Shown here: in pieces, positions 1-5,053 of the stretch
Numbering within the stretch: the first letter of the stretch is position 1
Layout of the letters: each line of letters begins with the position of its first letter
Assembly: GCA_016649785.1 (NCBI GenBank)
Contig: JAENXB010000202.1
Coordinates: 1-5,053, forward strand
Source of the DNA: Flavobacteriaceae bacterium
GTDB lineage: Bacteria; Bacteroidota; Bacteroidia; Flavobacteriales; Flavobacteriaceae
Direction: 5' to 3'
DNA: 5,053 nt
The notes under the pieces: model-generated
What the model was told of the DNA's origin: nothing
Database searches by the model: none
What the model saw: the letters and a program-made list of their open reading frames with translations, nothing else
Program-made: the position numbers and the translations under genes

Positions 1-77
1 ACTTCGTCTTTACTACAGGAAGTAAAGATCATTGCAAAGATTGCCAGATAGGCAATGCAAAATTTAAAATTTTTCAT
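1..77 (-). CDS. Lipoprotein, N-terminal fragment (cut by the window edge)
   Basis: Only the first 25 codons are visible; the gene continues past the left edge, so its function cannot be named. The peptide starts MKNFKF, followed by a hydrophobic stretch (about residues 7-18) and the lipobox-like FTSC, with Cys at residue 21. This is a classic signal peptidase II signal: the protein should be cleaved before Cys21, lipidated there and anchored in a membrane. Residues after the Cys are Ser-Lys-Asp-Glu. In Bacteroidetes, a Lys followed by two acidic residues next to the lipidated Cys is a described lipoprotein export signal that sends the protein to the outer face of the outer membrane, so surface display is inferred. 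The ATG at 77-75 is chosen because it gives a textbook-length signal peptide. There is no Shine-Dalgarno, only AT-rich sequence, as is usual in this phylum. The gene lies 226 bases downstream of a LuxR-type regulator on the same strand, which may control it. Confidence 0.77.
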   Translation of the reverse strand, partial: MKNFKFCIAYLAIFAMIFTSCSKDE

Positions 78-136
78 GGTTTAATTGTTTTAATTAATAA
101 TAAATAGAATGGTTAATAAAAATCTTTATGTAAACT

Positions 137-156
137 CCCTAAATGGGGAATTACTT
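137..156. promoter_or_regulatory. Candidate operator-like element, copy 1
   Basis: On the plus strand this reads CCC, TAAAT, then GGGGAATTACTT. Read on the minus strand (AAGTAATTCCCC), it resembles the elements at 262-280 and 1535-1553. It lies about 60-80 bases upstream of the lipoprotein start codon, a plausible place for an activator or repressor site. The likeness among the three copies is seen directly; binding by any protein is inferred. AT-rich DNA with G-runs could give such matches by chance. Confidence 0.25.
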
Positions 157-261
157 TATATCGCTAATAAAATGTTTGGGGTTTTTAATCTTGAACAAGA
201 GATGTCTGTGGGGGAGACAATATTTTATATAGTAAATCTATATGTAATCCTGCTTGATTCC

Positions 262-280
262 TATGGGGGAATTCCCTTAT
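262..280. promoter_or_regulatory. Candidate operator-like element, copy 2 (perfect 10-base palindrome)
   Basis: This copy holds the perfect palindrome GGGAATTCCC (267-276), flanked by TAT on the left and TTAT on the right. It lies in the 226-base gap between the LuxR-type gene and the lipoprotein gene, about 185-205 bases upstream of the lipoprotein start. The palindrome fits a dimeric regulator such as a LuxR-type protein. No recognisable Bacteroidetes TAnnTTTG promoter element was found for the lipoprotein gene in this gap, so its promoter remains unplaced. Confidence 0.3.
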
Positions 281-303
281 ATTTTAACTAAACCGCTTAT
301 TGG

Positions 304-1317
304 TTAATGCCTTAAGTCGATTAAATTATGGTTGATGGCGTAGATAATACTTTCTAAAATGGTTTCAGAATTGGTTCGCTTTACAATGTTGGCGCGATGT
401 TTTTCTATGGTTTTTGGAGAAATAAACAGGGTGTCCGAAATTTCTTTTGTTTTATAGCCTTTACATAAAAGGCCTATTATTTCTTTTTCCCTTCTGGTAA
501 AACTAAAATCTGTGAGATGGCTGTTTTCCACAAAACATTTTTCAACATTGGTGGAATTTGTGCCAATCTTTTCTTTAACAAGAGTTTTATCTTCAGTAAA
601 ATGAATTATCATTATAAACTGCCCATCGATCATTTTATCCAACTTTGAAAAACTTATTTTAGCATTGCGAACTTTATTGTTTTTTAAGCGCAATACAGTA
701 TTGGCAACCGCTTTCATATGTTTTCCCCGCGCAAAATTTCGCAGGCTCGCCTTCACTTTTACCTTGTTTTCACAATCCACAAAATCGGTTAGTTTGAGCC
801 CTTCGGTTTTATGAATTTTAAAGGTCTGTTTAAAAGCATCGTTCATTTCAAGAATTGATTCTTGTTGTAACAAAACAATCGGGTTTTCCAGAAGGTTAAA
901 CAACCCCATAAAAGAATCTTTCCAGTAATTGGATAGAGGTGTTTTGGCATTAATATGCTGGATAACTTTCCCACATAATATAATATGCGAAATGGAAGTA
1001 TAAAAAATCTCATTTACAATGTCACCATAAGACTTTTCCATTTCGGGTTTTACGGCCTCGTTGGCATACATTATTAACCAACATTTATTCAGGAAATGCG
1101 TCGACTTGAAACTGGCTAAATTCTTAAAGCTTTTAAGACTTAAGGAAGTCTGGTCCAATAATATGATATCCGGCAATAAAATTAGAGCGGATTGGTATCC
1201 GGAATGTATGGAGTTTACCGTACTTATCTCAAATTGTAAACTTAATTCCTCTTTTAAACTGTTTATCAGCCCGGCTTGATTGCTGATAACCAAAATTTGT
1301 TTTTTATCTGTCATCAT
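304..1317 (-). CDS. LuxR-family regulator with degenerate receiver and PAS-like domain
   Basis: A complete 337-residue cytoplasmic DNA-binding regulator. Residues 6-120 look like a response-regulator receiver: strand ILVI (8-11), then IILLD with Asp55 in the usual phospho-acceptor place. The acidic pair that normally follows the first strand is replaced by Ser12-Asn13, and no clear conserved Thr or Lys is visible later, so normal Mg-dependent phosphorylation is doubtful. Residues about 133-245 resemble a PAS sensor domain (ENPIVLL, then an EMNDAFKQ turn, and the strand FIMIIHF). Residues 271-335 are a strong LuxR/FixJ helix-turn-helix: FTRREKEIIGLL, KEISDTLFISPKTIEKHRANI. There are no membrane segments. 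Two ATGs are adjacent (1317 and 1314). A GAGGG sits directly against the first, with 3 bases to the second, so the second may be the true start. No partner histidine kinase is visible. The gene may regulate the downstream lipoprotein gene or itself; the ligand is unknown. Family assignment is firm, target genes are not. Confidence 0.93.
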   Translation of the reverse strand: MMTDKKQILVISNQAGLINSLKEELSLQFEISTVNSIHSGYQSALILLPDIILLDQTSLSLKSFKNLASFKSTHFLNKCWLIMYANEAVKPEMEKSYGDIVNEIFYTSISHIILCGKVIQHINAKTPLSNYWKDSFMGLFNLLENPIVLLQQESILEMNDAFKQTFKIHKTEGLKLTDFVDCENKVKVKASLRNFARGKHMKAVANTVLRLKNNKVRNAKISFSKLDKMIDGQFIMIIHFTEDKTLVKEKIGTNSTNVEKCFVENSHLTDFSFTRREKEIIGLLCKGYKTKEISDTLFISPKTIEKHRANIVKRTNSETILESIIYAINHNLIDLRH

Positions 1318-1318
1318 C

Positions 1319-1426
1319 CCTCAAAAAATTAATAATACACAAAAATTACCGCCAAAAGAGATTATAGAAGCTGGTGATTTGGGTACAACTGTTTTCCTGC
1401 GCCAGGGCAACGGCACAAAAAATTAA
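1319..1426 (+). pseudogene. 3' remnant of a truncated plus-strand gene
   Basis: The frame ending in TAA at 1424-1426 reads as a plausible protein tail: KLPPKEIIEAGDL, then GTTVFLRQGNGTKN and stop. It is open back to 1280 but has no ATG or GTG start, and upstream of about 1318 it only runs antisense through the LuxR-type gene. The stretch 1349-1417 is about 51% G+C, against strongly AT-rich flanks, which is what coding DNA in this window looks like. A plus-strand terminator-like hairpin follows about 27 bases after the stop, as for a normal gene end. I infer that a former gene lost its body when the leftward regulator segment came to lie here. I do not recognise the protein family. The left boundary is a guess, and chance cannot be excluded for so short an ORF. 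Confidence 0.38.
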
Positions 1427-1452
1427 TTAAGAGGGGGGTAAACTTTTATACT

Positions 1453-1498
1453 CCGGTAAAAACCGGCAAAACCTTCAAGTGGGGTTTTTTTATTTTTT
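1453..1498 (+). terminator. Rho-independent terminator-like hairpin with no intact gene upstream
   Basis: Two hairpins lie in tandem. The first is CCGGT (1453-1457) with ACCGG (1462-1466) around an AAAA loop. The second is AAAACCTT (1468-1475) with GGGGTTTT (1481-1488), including two G-T pairs, around loop CAAGT. The second arm runs into seven T (1485-1491), an A and six more T (1493-1498). The T-tract on the plus strand means it ends rightward transcripts. The only intact neighbour to the left is on the minus strand, so it most likely belongs to the gene remnant ending at 1426. It would also shield uvrA from read-through. Confidence 0.58.
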
Positions 1499-1534
1499 CC
1501 GGGGGGATTGGAGAAAATTATTGGGATTATTAAA

Positions 1535-1553
1535 TATAGGGGAAATTACCCAT
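1535..1553. promoter_or_regulatory. Candidate operator-like element, copy 3
   Basis: The core GGGGAAATTACCC (1539-1551) is an imperfect inverted repeat, flanked by TATA and ATA. On the minus strand it reads GGGTAATTTCCCC, close to the elements at 137-156 and 262-280. It lies about 220 bases upstream of the LuxR-type gene and about 310 bases upstream of uvrA. It could be an autoregulatory site for the LuxR-type regulator; that link is inference only. Confidence 0.28.
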
Positions 1554-1660
1554 ACTTCTAAATAAATAAAGTAATATTATTCTGACAAATATCAATTTAA
1601 AATTGGGATTTTCATTTCATTTTTATGGGTTAAAGGTCAATTGAGTCCAAATATCAAAAC

Positions 1661-1730
1661 AAATGAGGGTTGAGCTAAAAAATCCAGGAGTCAAAAACCT
1701 TCATTTTTAATATTTTAATCTGTCCTGGAT
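1661..1730 (+). repeat. Two interleaved inverted repeats (pseudoknot-like arrangement)
   Basis: Stem A pairs AAATGAGGGTT (1661-1671) with AACCTTCATTT (1696-1706): 11 pairs with one G-T, and the 3' arm runs into TTTTTAATATTTTAAT. Stem B pairs ATCCAGGA (1682-1689), which lies inside the loop of A, with TCCTGGAT (1723-1730): eight perfect pairs. The two stems therefore cross, as in an H-type pseudoknot. A near-copy of the last arm (TCCTGAATATAA) recurs at 1765-1776. No gene is visible in the 1499-1836 stretch that contains this, apart from the operator-like element at 1535-1553. It could be part of a small RNA, a weak terminator or only chance in AT-rich DNA; no RNA family is recognised. Confidence 0.33.
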
Positions 1731-1836
1731 ATAATTTTGTCAGATAATAATTCTGGTTGTAAAATCCTGAATATAAAATTCCCATTAATTAACAGCACCT
1801 GGGAACCGCTTTCTTTTTAATTAGCAACAGTTTAAG

Positions 1837-1844
1837 TACCTTTG
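1837..1844 (+). promoter_or_regulatory. uvrA promoter, Bacteroidetes-type -7 element
   Basis: TACCTTTG matches the Bacteroidetes primary-sigma consensus TAnnTTTG exactly. Transcription would start near 1848, leaving a leader of about 14 bases before the ATG at 1862. No clear -33 TTTG is present; only a T-rich run at 1811-1818 lies at about the right distance. This placement also argues against the upstream in-frame TTG at 1850 as the start codon, because it would sit almost on the transcription start. Confidence 0.62.
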
Positions 1845-1861
1845 CAGCCTTGAATAAAAAT

Positions 1862-4693
1862 ATGGCTAAAGCTGAAGAAAACATTGAAGTATTAGGGGCA
1901 CGGGTTCATAATTTAAAGAATATTGATGTCACCATTCCCCGAGAAAAATTGGTAGTAATTACAGGCCTTTCGGGATCCGGAAAATCTTCTTTGGCCTTTG
2001 ACACTATTTATGCCGAAGGCCAGCGGCGTTATATTGAGACTTTTTCCTCCTATGCCCGCCAATTCCTTGGCGGGCTGGAGCGCCCCGATGTTGATAAAAT
2101 TGAAGGATTGTCCCCCGTTATTGCAATAGAGCAAAAAACCACCAGCAAGAACCCGCGAAGTACCGTGGGCACCATCACCGAAATTTACGATTTCCTGCGA
2201 TTGTTGTTTGCCCGCACCGCCGATGCCTACAGTTACAACACCGGCGAGAAAATGGTGAGCTATAACGACGAACAAATAAAGAAGCTGATCCTTGAAAACT
2301 TCCACGAAAAACGCATTAGCATCCTGGCACCCGTAATTCGATCCAGAAAAGGACATTATCGCGAACTCTTTGAGCAAATTGCAAAACAGGGATTTATAAA
2401 GGTTCGTGTAGACGGTGAGATCCGGGATTTGGTAAAAGGAATGAAACTGGACAGGTACAAGATCCATGAGATTGAAATTGTGGTGGATCGTTTAAAGATT
2501 GACGAAAATGCCGAAGCCCAAAAGCGACTGGATGACAGCATAAAAACTGCCATGTACCATGGAGATGATGTGTTGATGGTTCTGGAACAGGAGAGCGGAG
2601 AGCTCCGCTATTTCAGTCGGAATTTAATGTGCCCCACCACCGGGATCTCCTACCCCAATCCGGAGCCAAACAATTTTTCCTTTAATTCCCCCAAAGGAGC
2701 CTGTCCAACCTGTAGCGGGATTGGCACACTTCATAAGGTGAACATAGACAAACTTATTCCGGACAGGACAAAGTCCATAAAAGCTGGTGCACTGATTCCT
2801 CACGGGCCACAAAAAAAGAATTGGGTGTTTTCACAAATGGAACTTATTGCCGAACGCTTTGAATTTAAATTGAGCGAACCCGTAAATAAAATTCCACAGG
2901 AAGCCCTGGATATGATATTATTTGGCGGAAAGGAAAAATTTTCCAAAGAATCCAAAGCACTGGGAATTACGAGGGATTTTAAAATAGATTTTGAAGGGGT
3001 CGCAACTTTTATTGAAGCCACCTTCAATACAAATGACTCAACTTCTTTAAAACGTTGGGCAAAAGAATATATGGACAAAATTGTTTGTCCGGATTGCGGG
3101 GGAACAAGGTTAAAAAAGGAATCACTCTATTTTAAGATAAACGATCAGAACATTGCCGAATTGGCAGAAAAGGATATTACCGATCTTGCCGATTGGTTTG
3201 CGAAGTTACGTGACAAATTAACTTATAAGCAACTTCAAATCGCTTCAGAAGTTATCAAGGAGATCAGGACCCGCCTCCAATTTTTGGTAGATGTTGGCCT
3301 GACGTATTTATCGTTAAACCGGGGTTCAAAATCCCTTTCCGGTGGGGAAGCCCAGCGCATTCGGCTGGCAACTCAAATTGGTTCCCAGCTTGTAGGGGTT
3401 TTATATATTCTGGACGAACCCAGCATAGGCCTGCACCAGCGGGACAACGAAAAACTGATAAATTCCCTGGTTTCACTTCGGGATCTCGGGAATTCTGTGA
3501 TCGTGGTGGAACACGATAAGGATATGATAGAGCGCGCCGACCATGTAATTGATATTGGTCCGCATGCGGGAAAACACGGAGGGGAGATCATCAGCCAGGG
3601 AACTCCTGCTGAAATTAAAAAACACGATACCATTACTGCTGCTTATTTAAACGGCACCAAACAAATTGAAGTTCCCAAAGTAAGAAGAAAAGGAAATGGG
3701 AATTTTATAACGCTAAGTGGCGCGACCGGAAACAACCTTAAAAATGTTTCGGTAAAAATTCCGCTGGGAAAAATGATCGCGGTTACAGGAGTATCGGGCA
3801 GCGGGAAATCTACTCTTATCAACGAGACCCTCTACCCTATTATGAACGCTTTTTATTTTAACGGGGTAAAAGTTCCAATGCCTTATAAGAGCATTAAAGG
3901 ACTGGAACATATAGATAAGGTAATAGACATCAACCAATCCCCTATTGGTCGGACCCCTAGATCGAATCCAGCCACTTATACCGGGGTATTTTCGGAAATA
4001 AGAAATCTGTACGCCAAAACCCCGGAAGCGCTTATACGCGGCTATAAACCCGGAAGATTTAGCTTTAACGTAAAAGGAGGGCGCTGTGAAACCTGCCGCG
4101 GCGGTGGATTACGGGTTATTGAGATGAATTTTCTTCCGGATGTTTATGTAGAATGCGAAACCTGCCAGGGAAAGCGATTCAACCGGGAAACCCTGGAGAT
4201 AAGGTACAAGGGAAAATCCATATCAGATGTTTTGGAAATGACCATTGATGATTCCATCAGTTATTTTGAACTTATCCCCAAGATTCATCGCAAATTAAAG
4301 ACCATTCAGGATGTTGGCCTGGGTTATATCACCCTGGGCCAACAAAGCACCACACTTTCCGGAGGAGAGGCACAACGAATAAAACTGGCAACCGAGCTTT
4401 CAAAACGCGATACCGGGAACACCTTTTATATCCTTGACGAACCAACTACCGGCTTACATTTTGAAGATATACGTGTATTGATGGGTGTGTTGAATAAATT
4501 GGCCGATAAAGGAAATACCGTTTTGATAATTGAACACAATATAGATGTCATAAAAATGGCCGATCATATCATCGATATTGGATATGAGGGAGGAAAAAAC
4601 GGCGGTGAGATAATTGTTTTCGGGACCCCGGAAGCAGTTGCAAAGCATAAAAAGAGTTACACCGCACATTTTCTGAGAAAAGAATTAAAATAA
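1862..4693 (+). CDS. uvrA: Excinuclease ABC subunit UvrA
   Basis: A complete 943-residue UvrA, the dimeric ATPase that scans DNA for bulky lesions and loads UvrB in nucleotide excision repair. Numbered from the ATG at 1862: first Walker A GLSGSGKSS (35-43); UvrB-binding insert (about 115-245); first signature LSGGE (492-496), Walker B LDEP (Asp518-Glu519) and H-loop His551; second Walker A GVSGSGKST (643-651); C-terminal zinc module Cys742, Cys745, Cys765, Cys768; second signature LSGGE (832-836), Walker B Asp859-Glu860 and His892. A further CxxC is at 409/412. The N-terminal zinc module is odd: Cys257 is followed by Pro-Thr-Thr where a second Cys is expected, while Cys281 and Cys284 remain. 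The ATG at 1862 is preferred over an in-frame TTG at 1850 because of the promoter position. No Shine-Dalgarno is present. The UvrB-binding insert argues against the shorter UvrA2 class. Many Bacteroidetes carry more than one uvrA, so this may be one of two paralogues. Confidence 0.98.
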   Translation: MAKAEENIEVLGARVHNLKNIDVTIPREKLVVITGLSGSGKSSLAFDTIYAEGQRRYIETFSSYARQFLGGLERPDVDKIEGLSPVIAIEQKTTSKNPRSTVGTITEIYDFLRLLFARTADAYSYNTGEKMVSYNDEQIKKLILENFHEKRISILAPVIRSRKGHYRELFEQIAKQGFIKVRVDGEIRDLVKGMKLDRYKIHEIEIVVDRLKIDENAEAQKRLDDSIKTAMYHGDDVLMVLEQESGELRYFSRNLMCPTTGISYPNPEPNNFSFNSPKGACPTCSGIGTLHKVNIDKLIPDRTKSIKAGALIPHGPQKKNWVFSQMELIAERFEFKLSEPVNKIPQEALDMILFGGKEKFSKESKALGITRDFKIDFEGVATFIEATFNTNDSTSLKRWAKEYMDKIVCPDCGGTRLKKESLYFKINDQNIAELAEKDITDLADWFAKLRDKLTYKQLQIASEVIKEIRTRLQFLVDVGLTYLSLNRGSKSLSGGEAQRIRLATQIGSQLVGVLYILDEPSIGLHQRDNEKLINSLVSLRDLGNSVIVVEHDKDMIERADHVIDIGPHAGKHGGEIISQGTPAEIKKHDTITAAYLNGTKQIEVPKVRRKGNGNFITLSGATGNNLKNVSVKIPLGKMIAVTGVSGSGKSTLINETLYPIMNAFYFNGVKVPMPYKSIKGLEHIDKVIDINQSPIGRTPRSNPATYTGVFSEIRNLYAKTPEALIRGYKPGRFSFNVKGGRCETCRGGGLRVIEMNFLPDVYVECETCQGKRFNRETLEIRYKGKSISDVLEMTIDDSISYFELIPKIHRKLKTIQDVGLGYITLGQQSTTLSGGEAQRIKLATELSKRDTGNTFYILDEPTTGLHFEDIRVLMGVLNKLADKGNTVLIIEHNIDVIKMADHIIDIGYEGGKNGGEIIVFGTPEAVAKHKKSYTAHFLRKELK

Positions 4694-4710
4694 AGTAGAT
4701 TTAGTAAAAT

Positions 4711-4806
4711 TGAATTATTAAGTTCGTGACTATTATGTTTTATTTATAAGAGTTGAAAAAAGCGGATTAAAAAAATTCTTCCGTGAAGTTCAATAATTCA
4801 GCTCTT
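4711..4806 (+). other. Competing inverted repeats between uvrA and the LOG-type gene
   Basis: AAGAGTTGAA (4748-4757) pairs with TTCAGCTCTT (4797-4806) in ten pairs with one G-T; inside the loop CGGA (4763-4766) can pair with TCCG (4780-4783). TGAATTATT (4711-4719) pairs perfectly with AATAATTCA (4792-4800). The two long stems share 4797-4800 and cannot form together. The first ends in only four T (4805-4808), so it is a weak terminator candidate for uvrA or a leader structure for the next gene. No clear promoter for the next gene was found: TACCTTG at 4811-4817 lacks one T of TAnnTTTG. Confidence 0.35.
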
Positions 4807-4879
4807 TTAATACCTTGATCATATCGTCAAAAATAAAACACGAAACTTTAATTAATTAACGCAATCTATAAAAATTAGA

Positions 4880-5053
4880 ATGAGAGCAAAACAAGGAAAT
4901 AAAGCCTGGAACGAAATTAAGACCAACGATTCCTGGGCGATTTTTAAAATAATGGGGGAATTTGTAAAAGGTTATGAAAAGCTGAGCCAAATTGGCCCCT
5001 GTGTTTCAATTTTTGGCTCTGCCCGCACAAAACCAGATCAAAATTATTATATG
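4880..5053 (+). CDS. LOG-family (TIGR00730-type) Rossmann-fold protein, N-terminal fragment
   Basis: The first 58 codons are visible; the gene runs off the right edge. After a polar N-terminus comes WNEIKTNDSWAIFKIMGEF, then GPCVSIFGSARTKP (about residues 39-52). The latter is the first strand and glycine loop of the Rossmann fold in LOG-family proteins, once annotated as lysine decarboxylases. Characterised LOG proteins are phosphoribohydrolases that release the base from cytokinin riboside 5'-monophosphate or purine nucleotides such as AMP. The catalytic PGGxGTxxE motif would lie beyond the window, so activity cannot be judged. The ATG at 4880 fits the family N-terminus seen in flavobacteria; an A-rich stretch rather than a Shine-Dalgarno precedes it. 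It lies 186 bases after uvrA on the same strand and may be cotranscribed or have its own promoter. No functional link to DNA repair is established. Confidence 0.9.
   Translation, partial: MRAKQGNKAWNEIKTNDSWAIFKIMGEFVKGYEKLSQIGPCVSIFGSARTKPDQNYYM

Noticed and set aside
203..219. Small hairpin TGTCT / AGACA with a G-rich loop, as a terminator for the LuxR-type gene
   Set aside because: The stem has only five pairs and no T-run follows on the minus strand.
109..291. A 60-codon plus-strand open frame in the gap between the lipoprotein and LuxR-type genes
   Set aside because: It runs against both neighbours, covers the presumed regulatory region of the lipoprotein gene including two operator-like elements, has no recognisable domain, and its AT-rich codons look like intergenic DNA.
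291..305. AACC / GGTT hairpin overlapping the LuxR-type stop codon
   Set aside because: Only four pairs with no proper T-run; too weak to call a terminator.
1061..1279. A 72-codon plus-strand open frame
   Set aside because: It lies wholly antisense inside the LuxR-type gene, whose domains are clearly recognisable on the other strand.
1318..1426. A TAnnTTTG-like promoter for the LuxR-type gene on the minus strand
   Set aside because: The closest minus-strand matches (TAATTTTTG near 1340-1348 and TAATTTTTTG near 1413-1425) have the wrong spacing between TA and TTTG.
1913..2467. Long minus-strand open frame inside uvrA
   Set aside because: It is a shadow of the UvrA reading frame, which carries every expected motif on the plus strand.
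4953..4964. A GGGGGAATTTG match to the operator-like element
   Set aside because: It is inside the LOG-type coding sequence, encodes conserved family residues (MGEF) and lacks the C-run half.

Overview
The window looks like chromosomal DNA from a member of the Bacteroidota, most likely a marine-type Flavobacteriaceae. The grounds are AT-rich intergenic DNA, genes with little or no Shine-Dalgarno sequence, a Bacteroidetes-type -7 element (TAnnTTTG) just before uvrA, and a lipoprotein start with Lys-Asp-Glu right after the lipobox Cys-Ser. The uvrA and LOG-type proteins also read like flavobacterial ones. The genus is not determined.

Layout from left to right. Positions 1-77 (minus) hold the first 25 codons of an outer-membrane-type lipoprotein that runs off the left edge. 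Positions 304-1317 (minus) hold a LuxR-type regulator with a degenerate receiver, a PAS-like middle and a C-terminal helix-turn-helix. The 544-base gap from 1318 to 1861 is not empty. It has a short, GC-richer, protein-like tail ending in TAA (1424-1426), a plus-strand terminator-like hairpin (about 1453-1498) with no intact gene to serve, a GGGGAAATTACCC element, two crossing inverted repeats, and the uvrA promoter. Positions 1862-4693 (plus) hold a complete uvrA. Positions 4880-5053 (plus) hold the first 58 codons of a LOG/TIGR00730-type Rossmann-fold protein that runs off the right edge.

The right half is housekeeping: UvrA is the damage-recognition ATPase of nucleotide excision repair, and the LOG-family gene follows on the same strand after 186 bases. 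The left half looks accessory: a sensor-like regulator and a probably surface-displayed lipoprotein, both pointing left. The orphan gene tail and terminator between the halves suggest that the regulator/lipoprotein segment replaced the body of an older plus-strand gene upstream of uvrA.

I see no new multi-gene system, CRISPR array, tRNA, rRNA or insertion sequence. The points most worth checking are the gene remnant with orphan terminator, a short G-run/C-run element repeated three times around the regulator and lipoprotein genes, and a UvrA zinc module lacking one expected cysteine.
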